Below are positions 10,467 through 23,900 of a DNA stretch of 64,000 bases, one piece after another (position 1 is the stretch's first letter; each line of letters starts with the position of its first letter). The notes beneath the pieces are model-generated. The model had not been told where the DNA came from, did no database searches, and was given only the letters and a program-made list of their open reading frames with translations. Source of the DNA: Didymodactylos carnosus (taxonomy: Eukaryota > Rotifera > Eurotatoria > Philodinida > Philodinidae); assembly GCA_905250885.1 (NCBI GenBank), contig CAJNOQ010000127.1:1-64000 (forward strand), written 5' to 3'. The translations under genes were made by a program, and so were the position numbers.

Positions 10467-13400
10467 ATGTCACAAAGTTCTTCTTATCAAAACGATTATC
10501 TTGAACAAACTATAAATGATTCAAATGTCGATCTTCAAACTCATTATAATACAAATACAAATTTGATGACAACAACAGTAATTAGTTCAGCTCCAAATCA
10601 TTTTTTATTATCATCGTATAAAGATAATTCAACATTATTATCAACAAATTGTTACAAATGTTATCTATGTAAGAAGATAACTGACGATTGTTTATTGACG
10701 TGTGCCAATTGTGTAAATAATGGAAAATTTTGTCACTCAAAACATGAAAATTGTTCAAATACACGTCGAAATACTTATATAAAATTATTAAACAGTATAG
10801 ATTTAGATGAATATCATCAACGAAAAACTAATAGTGCACAAATACATTTACAGTGAGTTAAAATAGTCATTTTGTATGTTTGCGTGATTGGATATTATCC
10901 TGCTCACTTGGTATCTACTTAGATACTTTTTTGTTAATCAAAACATCGAAAACTCGTTACATATCTACCATCTTTCTCATTCAGACCTGATTGAGAGAAG
11001 AAAAGAAGACATGTCGTTAACGATTTATAGATATCACATAAAAAAACCAAACTCAAAAGTTAAATGAACTTTTTTTTGTATTTAGATGTAGTGATCGAAT
11101 GTATTTTTTACAAAAATTCACAAGTGAAAAAGAAAAATTATGTAATGAGTAAGTAATTACTGTGAATAGCCATTATCACTACGTTATTCTTTTCTTTTCT
11201 ATTTAGAATTCAAATCAAAATTCAACCTTTTTTAAAAAGACGTAAGATTGTAAGTAATTATTGTAACAATGAATTTACTCGTGTACACATATTCTATTCT
11301 TGTTGTAGTCCGATGATATACTTGTTCGACGAAAACGATTGGGCATTCTAAAACAACACATGCTAAAAATGACACAACAATTGGAAAAAGGTAACATCTC
11401 AGCATCGTTTGTCTCAGTACTTAAAAATTTCTATTTTTTAAGATAAAAATCAATTGCAAGAAATACGCGACAAAATAACTGTACTTTGTGAGAAAAAACA
11501 TTCTTACAAACGTAAATTACATGATATTGACATCATTGTACGTTTATCAAATGATAATATTCAAAAGAAAGATCTTTTGCGAATTGAAAATGAGCAAAAA
11601 TTGTTGAATTCACGTAGACAACGAATAAATGAACTCTATAAATATGTATTTCCAATTGAAGAAGTTCTTGATACTGAAGAGTAAGTGATAATGATGTCAA
11701 AGCCAAGCATAGTACAGTCTCTTTTCTTTTCATTTTCAGCGTTCCCAGTTTTGAATCAACAATGAAAGCTATGATCAATAATGCTCAACAGACGACAGTT
11801 GATGCCACAGGTCATTGGTTGGAATATGATGATCGATCACATAATGATAAATTTCGTATTGTTGCTTCATGTTTGCCAAGAAATGGTGATTATGCATTTG
11901 ACAAACGTAAGTTTTAAAAACTCCGGTGGAATAAACTACTGTAAAAATTGATTGCCAGATGTTAGGATGCCGGACGCAAGGGCACCGATGGAAAAGCGAG
12001 CACACAGTATGGCATAACGACACCACCACACACTAACGCAGCGAACGTTTTTTCACTAAACAGGCGGCCATCAAGTTTTTTATCATTTGGAAATGATTAT
12101 TTTTGACTTAGAATGACCCTCTATACCTCAAAATAATATTCTCGCAAGAAAAAATCTGATTCTGAAATTTTTATTTTCTCATTAAAAAAAAGGCTTCAGC
12201 TTTCGACCAGGAAAATATATCTTAGAAAATGTTTGATGCACTTTCGCGCACTGATTCCGATTACCACCTTATTTTCTTTTTATAAAGGAGTTGAAAACCG
12301 TTCATACCGAGATCCAGGAACAAAATCGCATCCTTCATAGATGCAGTGTGTATACAAATGAACGTTTTGGCAGTTTTCGGGATCGGATTGAAGTTTAGGA
12401 AAATTTAGGAAACTCATTACACTAATCACACATCTACAGAAACTTAATCAGCTTTGAAATCTCGAGCTTTATGTCCAAAATAAGAAATTTTTTCACTGAT
12501 ATATCCCCGAAGCAGTCTAGATTCTTCATCTAAACCATTTTTACGTATAACTTGGTTAAGTAGAATAAAAAAAATCTTTTATTCTATAGACTGTCTTTAT
12601 ACGCTAATTTTTAGCTGAGTATACTATCCCATGATCTGTGGCAGCTGGAACAAAGCTTAGGGTAATAGTTAACCCATTTCTCAAAGTGTATTTTTCCCTA
12701 TTTCAATCTAGAAAAGCGCACTTTTGATTTTTGGTCACATGCATACTATGTCACCTTCATCCCTCAGTAGTCAAAGCAACAGATGATATAATAGGAATTT
12801 ATATTCTCGATTTCGTTCTGGTCCAAGATTAAAACTTAAACCATAAACCAATAAAATGGTTATTTTCTGAAGTACTACAACGATTTGAAGAGCTTTCTCT
12901 TTTGAAGTGTAATCGTTTAAATCATAAAATATAAATTAATGAATCCAGATATCTATTAAAATGAATTTTGACGTCTTAATATCGTTACGGCCTAACATTG
13001 TGTAAAACATATTGCGCTCTTGACATTCGTGTTCTAAACACAGTAGGCAATTTTCACTAGGCACGTGAACTTTTGGCCTGCAAGCTAGAGGAAAACTTAA
13101 ACGTGCGTTTTCTACAGGTTATCTTGTGTGCTCTATCTAATCGAATGCTTTTCTAATTCTAAAAGGGTTTTCTAAGCGGTTTTCCAGAGATTCGGTCTCT
13201 AGAAAACCACTTAGAAAACCTTTAAAAAACTCGAAAATAAGTGCATTGGATAGAGAATCATCGATAACCTATTACAATAGTGTTTAGACGATTTTATCTG
13301 TTGATAATTTCAAGTTTTAAAATTTCAGTCAGAAATCCCTATACGCACATGCAAGTAACAAAGGAATCAATTAAATTCAAAATTCTCAGTACAAACACGG

Positions 13401-14959
13401 CTGAATTATACAGCATTCGCCACAGTTTTTCACGCTGATTCCGAATATCACCTTATTTTTTAATTTAAATGCTACTAAACTGAGAAAAACCGAAATTATC
13501 TGAAAAACCGAGGGTTTTTTGGAAAACCTATAACCCGATCCAGGAGCATTTGCGCTAGTTTGCGCTATCAGTATATATGTATCGTTGGTAGGTCTACCTT
13601 CGGTAAAAAATTCGTTGAATTTGAAGCTTCGGAAAAAATAGGAAACCGGTTACACTGAGCATACATTTTCGGAAAACACGTAGCAAAAAAAGAAACCTAA
13701 TTTTATCGGTCATGCAAAGGTCAAAACAGCAATTTTTTTTACGAATGGATAGAGCGAAATGCCTAGTTTTAGACCATGTAAAATTTTAATAAATATCGTC
13801 TATTGTTTCGTCGCAAAATGATTTTCTATCTTAGCTGCTCTGTTTTCCTAAAAAGAATTCATCGTCGAGTTTTCCGTTAAAACTGACGCCTAAAAAAAAC
13901 TTGCAGTGGCACAGTTATAGTGCGTATGATGAAGTATATGCGAGTATTCAAATCTCGAAAAATCTCACTTTCGTTTTTTCACCTAATGTCCACATGGTTG
14001 CCCACTGTGCTAAAGTCGGTATACTGTAGAGACTATAATTTGATGCGATATATAGAAATTTATTTATGATTTTAGTTCTTCAAAGAATCGAAACTGATAC
14101 AAAAACAAATGATAATTCATTATTACCATCAGCAAGTTATCAGTTAAATGAAATTATGTCAGCATTATCACATGCTTGCCAGCTAATGAATATATTGGCA
14201 TTTTATTTGAATATTGCATTACCGTTTCGATTACATCAATTGTAAGTATCTCAACAAAGAAAAAAAAATGTTTTTCTATAATTTTTTTTATAGTTGAAAA
14301 AATTTCTTTTCACTACTTCTAATTGCTTATGGATTGAATGTGTATGTTTAGAGAATTTAATACGAATAATGTTACAACCGATCGTTTACGTGCCGATGTT
14401 GCTAAGCTAAATGCTAATATTTTATGTGGATGCTTTTCACAAGGTATACCAATCGATTATTCAAATGTAAAGTATACAATAGAAAATTTATCTAAACTAA
14501 TATCACTCAAACGATATCAGAGTCGGTAAGAATAATTTAATATTTAACTTCATCAATACCAGATAATTTCTTTCATTTTTTATTTTAGTCCAAAACCGGT
14601 TGTCTATCCTCAACATTACATCGATATGATTGAAGAAGAAGTAAATGATATTAGTCGAGCATATGTAACTGATTATTGGTGGGATGATGCCGAGAAAGAT
14701 GTTACTGATATATTAAATAATGAAGATTGGGAAACAGTGCCTCAAGGTTTGTTATTTTGCTTCTTTTGATTAAATTAATCATTTTTTTAAATAATTTCTT
14801 CTATTTCATTTAGATTATAATATTCCTGATGATCCTTATCTAACCGAACATAGTACTCAAAGCACGGCAATGAGTGGATCAATTGGATTAGTATTGAGAA
14901 ATAAAAGTAGTCTTTTTTTATCAGTTGTACGAAGTTTGACAGCACCGTCAAAAACGTAG
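10467..14959 (+). CDS. ATG14: ATG14/Barkor, autophagy-specific subunit of PI3-kinase complex I
   Basis: ATG14 directs the VPS34-Beclin 1 lipid kinase to the ER site where autophagosomes form. Ten exons (10467-10852, 11086-11148, 11207-11249, 11309-11390, 11443-11680, 11740-11906, 14076-14241, 14352-14525, 14589-14746, 14814-14959) keep phase and give 540 aa (human 492). Residues about 57-75 carry paired CxxC motifs (CYLCKK, then CANC) like the N-terminal cysteine motif needed for ER localisation. A coiled coil follows (LGILKQHMLKMTQQLEK onward) and ends in YKYVFPIEEV. The later part shows LNIALPFRLHQL and ADVAKLNANILCGCFSQ, which match the family core, and a Trp-rich tail (DYWWDD, NEDWETVP) where vertebrates carry the BATS membrane sensor. 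The start is the ATG just after a splice acceptor. Intron 6 is 2.2 kb and repeat-filled; all others are 50-235 bp. Confidence 0.9.
11907..14075. other. Expanded ATG14 intron 6, filled with decayed repeats
   Basis: At 2169 bp this intron is about 35 times the usual size here. It starts GTAAGT and ends TTTTAG. It contains two direct copies, about 1.2 kb apart (near 12235-12275 and 13418-13460), of a sequence centred on CTGATTCCGAATATCACC, each followed by AAACCG and a GATCCAGGA block. It also holds a hairpin at about 13161-13223. No transposase or other ORF is visible. Confidence 0.6.
13161..13223. repeat. Hairpin inside ATG14 intron
   Basis: AAAGGGTTTTCTAAGCGGTT pairs with the downstream copy that reads AACCACTTAGAAAACCTTT; a short AGAGATTCGGTCTCT palindrome forms the loop. 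Confidence 0.65.
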
Positions 14960-16647
14960 TCATTCTTCAATTTTTTTATTTTTGCTCAGTCATTTTCGTC
15001 ATATCAGATACTTTTATTTATCGTGAGCAATGAAATCTCATCGGATAAACACGAAATTGTTTTCTTTAAGTGAGATAAAATACATCCTGGTGCTTTTTAT
15101 TTTCTTTTCGTTTTTGAACACCCGTTTAGTCAAACACTTTATTCTCTACTCTCCATTATTGCGACGCATAATAATCGAGAATTTTCCTGATTTTTAAAAT
15201 ATTCTACTAGTTTTTTTTTCGTCTCATTGTAAATACAAATCAAGTGTCTTTTTTTAACGCTTTGTAGTACTTCTATAAAATATTGTATATATTAAGTAGT
15301 ACGCTGCTACTAACTTTGTTTGTCTCTAATTGTTACACAAGGATAAGATCGAATTTTCACTTATTTACTAAATGTTATGGTGTCTGTTAGAAACGAAAGT
15401 TATCAAGCGAGATATGCTTGAAATAATGCGAAGATTCTGTCTTATTTTGAAATTTGATTCAACCTTTGATTCGTTTTTTTTAGATTATTTTTTAAAGTGT
15501 GTTTTTCGAATTTGATTTTTTTATTACACAGATAAACACGGTATCATCTATGCTGTTGATTAAAAACGGATATTTTTAAATATTGATGATAGAATTGGCA
15601 ATCGAAAAAGATACGGATCGTTAAAATGTGACTAGTTTTACTCAATAGGATAGTATCATGCATAAGCATCCTATCGTAAAAATGAAGCGTAAGTACTACC
15701 ACCATTACTCGTGGTCAATCCAAAAACGTTTACATTGTCATAACATCATCTTTGTCTAAGATATCTAACACGTCGCATCTAACATGTCGCACAAATTCTA
15801 TTCGTAAATGATTAAGTTCATCATCTTCATCTGTTAATTCAATTAAAATCGACTAGCTATTGTCTCCAGCACTGGACAAGCCATTATTGATGAATGTGGA
15901 AATGATATTTATGATTTCACCATCTTGTCACACAACTATTAATTTCACTACCTTTGATTAGTAGGACGACTCCATCAATGTTTCTATTGTCAACAAACTC
16001 AATACAAACGATCGATCAACATTTAAACGTTAAAAAGTTTTCATAATCGAGAATACATAAACCTATTGATGGTTTATTCATCTACGCAATCACAATTATT
16101 TATTGATAAGGTTTAAATGTATCTTCGAGTTTAAGAACATTTTATCTTTATTTATTAATCAACACTAATACATTACCAAGCATCTTGAATTAATAACAGA
16201 CATATCGTAAATCTTAGTTTCTTTCTTGAATATTTTTGTACTTTGTACATAACAGCTGTAAATAAAAACATGATATTAATCGAAGAAAAACTTTATTTCA
16301 TGCGGACTAATGATTAATGCAAATAGATTCGATGCCAAAAGCAATTGTATTGGATTTTTTGGATGTCGTGAACATGTGTTATGTTTTAATTTATTTATCA
16401 ACATTAAATTTGATTGTTTTTGTTTGCTTTATTTATATAATAAAAAACGTATGTGGATGGCATTTTTGAGTACACCTTAGATTTTATTGGTTATCAATAA
16501 ATATTGCTTAAGAAAAAAAATTTATTCAAATTTTGATGTATTAACACAAATAAACTAACTCTTTCTCTTCAACATAAAATAAAATAAAAAATAAGCTCAA
16601 AAGATTAGCTTTTGGTTGAATTGAACAACATTTATTGAATGGCGTGA

Positions 16648-17515
16648 AATTCGGCTTGTCCACGTAATGCGACACTTCGCTGATCAAGTTTATAAAAAAA
16701 TATTTTCGCTTTCAAAAATTTTGAATACATCACTAGATGTAATTTTTAATTCTAAGAACCCGTTTAAAACGCTTTTTTGATAAAAATTGGTTTTTGAGTC
16801 TCAAAACCGGTGTTGAACATTTAAAAAATCGGATTTTATACTTTTAGCTGAGAAAATTTTCGAAAAATAAATTTCTAAACATATGGTTTCGTAGAAAATT
16901 AATTCTCTACAAAATGGCGTGTTTGGTTCTGAGCTTCAGCGCTTTAGAAAATTTGTACATATTTGTACATTTGCCGACTTAATTTACAGTTTTTGACCCT
17001 CCAACCCGAGGTAGCGACTTTATTCTTGCGTATATCGGCTGACTGTAGCACGAATAATTATATGTATAAATATCAAAATCTTCTGATCATATTAGATCCC
17101 TCAAAAACACTCGACAAAAATAGTGCGTAACACCGTTACGTTTATGTTTTGATGTTGTTGCCTTAACTGAAGAGGTTGGAAAAATTCTTTTTTTACCATC
17201 GGATAGCCCGTTCTGTGCTCTACAATTTCTGTGCTAAAAACTTTTCATTATGATCTTTACCTTTGTCGGAATTCACGTTTTTGTTGATAGCACTCGAAAA
17301 AAAGGGTCTTTTTTCGTAACGCCGTTACGGCCTACAAAAACCGTTCTCAAAATTCGAGACTTCATCCAAAAAATTTCATTTTTATATCATAAAGGGGGGT
17401 CGGCGAGCTGCATCGAATGGCGTTTAAATGAGCTTTTTAACTATTTTATTTTCCGAGATAATTTCATTTTAGTGCGTCCAAAACGTAACACCGTTACGTT
17501 TGGACAAGCCGAATT
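16648..17515. mobile_element. Terminal-inverted-repeat element with CGTAAC..GTTACG boxes
   Basis: The left end AATTCGGCTTGTCCA is exactly matched, inverted, at the right end (TGGACAAGCCGAATT), with weaker pairing inward. The 868-bp interior holds three copies of a short palindrome of the form CGTAACNCCGTTACG, near 17128, 17325 and 17483. A 103-codon ORF inside (17250-17561) crosses the element end and has no recognisable domain. Target duplication is not clear, so the family is not assigned. Confidence 0.6.
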
Positions 17516-17751
17516 ACAGTTTGAAAAAAGAGAAATAGATTTCTCTTGTGAATACAACTAAAAAGAGTTCTTGTTTTTCAAATGCTAAAAGGTCACTAAT
17601 TAACTCTTTTTGAATATTTCAACAAACTAACGAGTAAAACTGAAAAAAACAGCCTGTCTTTATTTAGTTTAAACAGTTGTAAAGCTCTAATACCAATCCG
17701 TCAAACAGTCAATCGAATATCTTGCTCGTAAATGTTCTATAATCATACGTT

Positions 17752-17795
17752 CATTTCTCGCTCTTTCCTAGTCAAGAGAGTGTAACGCTACGTTA
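17752..17795 (+). repeat. 44-bp direct repeat, copy 1
   Basis: Shares CTCTTTCCTAGTCAAGAGAG followed by GTAACGCTACGTTA with the copy at 20258-20302, with only about three differences. The unit contains a small CTCTT..AAGAG hairpin. Confidence 0.7.
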
Positions 17796-18561
17796 GGGCA
17801 TGGTGAGAAGGGGCAAAGTGTGAGTGCCGTGTAGAAAAAAGATCACACGGAACGTTGCCTGGTTAAGGTAGCGTAGTTGACTGTGTGAGAGTCAGATAGT
17901 GTTATGAATATTTTTCTTGTAAGTTGATAATTTAGCAGCAATGTTCAATGTAATACGGTACTTAGATAATATATGGTTGGTCATTAGTATCGTATATTAT
18001 GCAGCAGTGGATATACGTTGTGTCACGGCATGTATGGTATTAAAACACTCAGAAATTGTCGTTAGCCTACGAACGGTGGGCGAAGGACCAGTGAAGTTAA
18101 AGAAACTCAGCATACAGAGAAAACTGAACGAATTTTTCTAAACAAGAAAGATTTCTCTTTTTGAATACCCTGACGACAAATTCAATTCTTCAGAAAGAAT
18201 GTGAAATTCACTTCTCATGAACTTACGTTCGCACTAAAAGAGGGGGCGGAATCCTCCTGGTTTTTAACATCAATTTGTTGCCTATGCCAACTTACATACA
18301 CGGTGACACGTTTGAATCTCCCGGACACGTTCTTCCCATTTTCTCTTAACTTTTAAAAGTTTACAGAAATATAAGAGGTATTTTTAAAAGTTCACTGTTC
18401 ATTAAAGAAGCGTGTTCTGATGGTAAGACTGGCTCCGAACGATCAACGAGATCGAACTGCCTATATGCTGAAATTATTGCGAACTTTGAAGGAAGTTCGG
18501 TTAACAAAAATTTTCCTTTTTCTTGAAATGTCGATTTTTCAGAAAACTAGTATTTTTTAAG

Positions 18562-18879
18562 ACTCTTGCCGCCGATTGTGGCTCAACGAAGCACGATGAA
18601 AAATTCTTTGCGGAGAAAACTCTTCCTTGGATGCCAAATAGGATAAACAGTGTAATACTTTTTCTAGTGTAACGGAAAAATTTTGAGAAAAATTAAGTTT
18701 TAAAATTTTAAACTATTTAAAAAACTTAAAATTAAATTGTTGTCAAAACTTTTGCGTTACACTGGAAAAAGTATTACACTGTTTATCCTATTTGGCATCC
18801 AAGGGAGAGCATCCAAGAGTTTTGTCAGAAAAGATTTTTCTCCAACATGCTTCGTTGAGCCACAAGCCATGGCAAGGTT
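18562..18879. repeat. Long imperfect palindrome
   Basis: The left arm (18562-18674) and right arm (18754-18879) pair over about 110 bp with gaps. The best block is GGATAAACAGTGTAATACTT and its inverted copy. The spacer is itself AT-rich and self-complementary. Part of the right arm has an extra tandem GCATCCAAG copy. Confidence 0.75.
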
Positions 18880-20257
18880 ATTAGAAAATACTGCTATCCA
18901 TCCAACAATATAAGACCGGCAGTTGTTTTTTGAATAACTCAATGACAATAAAAGGTAGAGACTGACGGTTTTCGGCAGTCGAAAGAGGACAGCTTAATCT
19001 ATATTTTCATAAGCAGAAATGTTTTTTGAACAAATTTCTAACTGTTTTTCAGAGAATCTCTGAAAAACCAGTTTCTAAGTTAAAAATTTCACATAGCAAT
19101 TTATCAATTTTTTTCGTAGATAGATAGTCCAAAGCGACCTCTACAAAATAAGATCTAAACAAAAACTTCACTTTGCTTAGTTCCGAAGCTCTCGACGTTT
19201 TCCAAAAACCCTGGGACTTTTCTATTTTTCATTCTGGGACGGTCAGAAATGCATGAAACATAGGTTACTGATCACGCTGAATCTCGTGGCAATGTTGGTT
19301 TTCAGAACAAAATGAAAACCCGTACTAGAATATACAGTTTTGTAGCGCTTGAAAAGCTAATTCGAATGATGTATTGTTCAGTTATTTGCAGACAACTGTT
19401 GATTTGCAAACAAAAATGTAAATCGCTGAACTGTTCATAATTGGCGTTAATCAGAATTATTTAATTATTAACCTATATATCAGTATGTCTTTTTCTAAAA
19501 TATCTTCAATGCGACTATAACTAAAAGTGATTCTCAATCTAAGTACACTAGAATAACGTTTGTATAATCAGTTTGGATTAAACAGTCAAGTTTTTAAAAA
19601 TAGGCCTAACAATTAAATCTTTTGCTAAAATTTTATCTTAATTAATTTATAACTCCGTGAATCTCCGAAACAATTCAGTACATATGCAGTCAAGTACTCT
19701 CTAGAATTTGAGTAGGTTTAACAGCACCTTTTGTGAGGTCCGCCTCCCCCCCAACTCTTTCAGTACCAAAGTAAGATAAAAGCGCTCTAAAAGATCCAAC
19801 AAGTATGCGCTAGGATCAGAATTTTACCCTTATGAATATGTTTTCAGAACTTCTGTAGCACTCTGCCATAAAACACTGCATGCGCAGTGTGAAAAGCCTC
19901 ATGAATTTCTTTTGTATGAAAATAACAAACTCAAGTGTTTTCTCATTTTAATAATAACTATCTAAGATTCAATGTAAAATAAACTTCTTTATCTACCAGC
20001 TTGTAGAGCAAACTTTCCGCTATAAAACCTATATGTTTTTTAAAAATTACTTTTCGAATAAGTTCGATTTTTGCTGATTTCATGTTTTATGTGGAAAGTA
20101 GAATTCAGTAAAATTCTTTTTACTCTTTATTCTTACATCTATTAAATTATTTCTATAGACTAAAAAGTTAAAATTCATTTTTTTATTGAGAAACCAAGAA
20201 TTAAAAAAGCGTGCTAAATTTGATACGCTGGTATACAAAGGGTTAAGAACCTACATT

Positions 20258-20302
20258 TCATTTCTCACTCTTTCCTAGTCAAGAGAGAGTAACGCTACGT
20301 TA
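20258..20302 (+). repeat. 44-bp direct repeat, copy 2
   Basis: Second copy of the 17752-17795 repeat, same orientation, 2.5 kb downstream. Confidence 0.7.
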
Positions 20303-20968
20303 TATTTATTACATATGGCAAAAGGAATTATAACAAAAACAAAATTTGAGGCGAATCCAAACGTAGGATGCTGTATGCATCGGAGACCCGAAGTTTTTAT
20401 TGAGTTATGAGAATGGGTTGAGCTTGTTTAATTGTTGATAGTGGTAAATCGATATAACACTTAAAAAGCTTCGCTGAGCCGATGACCAAGAAGTTGGATG
20501 ATGTTATCAGGTCAACAGCAGGCGGAGGCCGTCGTAGCAGCGCCACGACGGAAGGAATGCTTTGAATATCCTTGAGCTGATAGAACAGGATGGGACTATA
20601 TCTTAAATTGCAACTCTGTTGTGTTTCTGCGATATAACTATTTATATGAAAAAGCAGCAGATGATTTTTGTAAAGCAAAGATTTTGTTCCCTTTCCAAAT
20701 CTATGAAATAATTTTTACGTGCAAACAAAGATGTTCGTTTTGACTTGTAAACACATGAATAAGATAAAACAAATTTTCTTTCCTCTATGTTTTGTTCTTT
20801 TACAAGCGTTAAAAAAAAAGAAAGAAAATATTTTTATTTAACAAAACTTATGATCTCGCGATTATATCATATTATTTACAAAAACTTAGAAAAAAAAGAT
20901 TTTGAATTGAACCGTTAAATTTTTTCTTTTCTCTAATCAAAAGTAACGTACAAATACATGAATTGATC

Positions 20969-23900
20969 ATGTCAGATGGATCAAGTGCGTCAAAATGGTT
21001 TTCAAATATACGAGCTCGTTTTACATCTCGTAACGTCGAACCAAATTCTGTTATCAATCCGAATTTTGTCTCATTTAATGAAATAATCGTGCCATCTAAA
21101 GAATCAACACTATCAAATTCAAAACATGTTTCTTTTCCAGTACAAAATTCAACAAATAATTCCATACAATCACTTTCAAAAACGCAAACTAGTAAAAAAG
21201 TAGACGATATTGATGATTATGATGAAATTGAAAATTCATTATTGGATATTACTCTGGATGCTGGTGTCGATACTGGAACATTGGCTGATAAATCCAAAGG
21301 AACGGTGGATTTTTTTCGTACGTCGGCAGCTGTAAGTTTTTCTTTTCTATTCTAAAAATTAATTGAATTTCGTTAGTTTGTAAAGAAAGTCATTGCAAAT
21401 AATGATAGACGGTAAAAGATTTTCTATTGCTATCGTGATGTTCGAAAATATTTCTCAAAATTGACAAGCTTACCTTTTTTAGACTAAACTTCCTGCATTA
21501 AATCGTACACATTATTCAGATTGGTCAACAATCGACTGGCTAAGTGATGTAGCACGTGATGGTCTAAGACATCAAGTTATTACTGAACAAAAAACAGAAT
21601 CACTCTGGCGTCGATTTATCTCTTATCATGATGCTCTATCGGGTTGGTTTTGTGTTTTGCTAGTCGCAATTAATATTGGAATTATTGCTGCTATTGTTGA
21701 TATTGGTGCTGTCTGGTTAGCACATTTAAAAAATGGAATATGCCTACCATCATTTTGGTTGCATCGTGAACAATGTTGTGTAAGATTCTTTAATAATATA
21801 GAATTTCGTTTAATCCTACTTTTCTTTATTTCCAATGTCACAGTGGACATCTAGAAACAATACGTATAATGAACAACTATTAGTTCAATGTGAACAGTGG
21901 CATTCATGGTCAAAAGTGTTTCATATTGAAAACGATACAAATTGGGAGTACGCTGTTAATTATTTAGCCTTTGTTGTATTAGGTAATATTTGTAAATATC
22001 TTCATTAGACTTATTAGGACAAAAATTATCCAGTACGAAATACAATACCTTGATCTCAGCATCTGAAATGCTTCGCTAGAGAAACTATTCTATATAACCG
22101 ATTTTGGTGTAAACTAGATCATTACAACCTGTTTTTGTTTAGGGTGTATATTTGCTTCACTGGGTGCAATGTTTGTTAAAATGTTTGCTCCATATGCATC
22201 GGGTAGCGGTGTGCCTGAAGTTAAGACGATTTTAAGTGGTTTTATTATCAGGGGATACCTCGGACGATGGACGGTGTTAATAAAAAGCATGGGAATGATA
22301 TTAGGTAAAATAATATAATATTTATTTGATAGAAATCAAGGACCATTGATGTTATAGGTACAAGTGCAAATTTAATACTCGGTAAAGAAGGACCATTTGT
22401 ACATGTCGCTTGCTGCTGTGGCAATATATTTGCTCGTAAGTATACGTCTCTATTAAATTGTCGTTAATTAGAATACGCTAAATTAGTTTGTAGGCTTATT
22501 TCCCAAGTATGGTCAAAATGAAGCGAAAAAACGCGAAATATTATCCGCGTCAGCCGCAGCTGGTGTTTCTGTAGCATTTGGGGCTCCCATTGGAGGTATT
22601 TGATGGAACTTCAGTGATTTGCAACATTGTCTAAATTTCATTATATGTATTTTATAGGTGTATTATTCAGTTTAGAGGAAGTTAGTTATTATTTCCCATT
22701 GAAAACTCTTTGGAGATCTCTCTTCTGTGCAATGGTAGCATCACTGGGTGAGTAATCAAGTTAGAGTTGTCTGATCACATAGTGTTTATTATTTTCTAAT
22801 ATCATCTCAGTTGTTAAACTATTATCACCATTTGAAAATCAACATTTAACATTATTTAATGTTGGCGATCAATATCGATGGTTTTATTTCGAACTTATCC
22901 CATTTATTTTACTTGGAGTTTTGGGAGGTTTGTTTGGTGCATTATTCATTAAATTAAATCTTTATTGGTGTAAAATGCGTAAAAGAACAAAATTAGGACA
23001 ATATCCTGTAACCGAAGTTATTTGTATTGCATTATTAACATTACTTGTCACTTATCCAAATCCATTTACAAGAATTTCAATGGCAGATTTAATACGACGT
23101 CTCATTTCATCATGTGGTGTGGAAGATACATCAAATTTATGTAATTATGCACGAAATGTAACAAGTGCAAATGATAAAGTCGATTCGGCAAAAGCATTAA
23201 GTGGCGTATGGGCATCAGTTGGATTATTGGTATTGACTTTAGTCACACAAATTGGATTATTCATAATAACATTCGGAATTAAAATACCTTGGTAGGTATT
23301 ATTTATATTAATTATTTAAAATAATCGAATAATTAATTATTTATATTTTAGTGGATTATTTATTCCAAGTATGACAATTGGCGCAATAACGGGACGTATT
23401 GTCGGTATTTTATTTGAAGCACTCGTCTATGAATATCCAACATTTTTCTTATCTGCTGCAGAATGCAGTAAAGCTGATGAAGAATGTGTAGCACCAGCTT
23501 TTTATGCATTAGTAAGTGTTTGTTATCAAAAAACATTTGAAAGCAGTTAATGTACGTCATCATTTTATTAATAGATTGGTTCATGTGCGTTTTTGGGTGG
23601 CGTAACTCGAATGACGGTGAGTCTTGTGGTGATCATGGTTGAGTTGACTGGTGGATTGAGTTACAGTGTCCCATTGTAAGTATTTCTTTACTTATCTTCA
23701 AGCACTTCACTTTATACAATCATATTTATTTTTTCTTTTAATTAAGAATGTGTGCAGCATTGGTAGCTAAACTAGTTGGTGATGCATTAGTTAAAGAAGG
23801 TATTTATGATGCGCATATTAATTTGAACAACTATCCCTATTTGGATATTAAAGAAGAATTTAGTTTTAATCGAACAACAGCAGTTGATCTTCTCAAAAGT

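Larger units (their letters stand above)
14960..20968. other. 6-kb non-coding gap with repeats
   Basis: The first kilobase is probably ATG14 3' UTR and flanking spacer. No supportable gene follows. Contents identified: an inverted-end element at 16648-17515, a direct-repeat pair at 17752-17795 and 20258-20302, and a palindrome at 18562-18879. The rest shows only weak, old-looking repeat fragments, including a TAGAGCAAACTTT piece near 19990 that resembles the core of the 1615-1956 element. Confidence 0.55.

Noticed and set aside
17250-17561. 103-codon ORF
   Set aside because: Crosses the right end of the inverted-end element and shows no domain.
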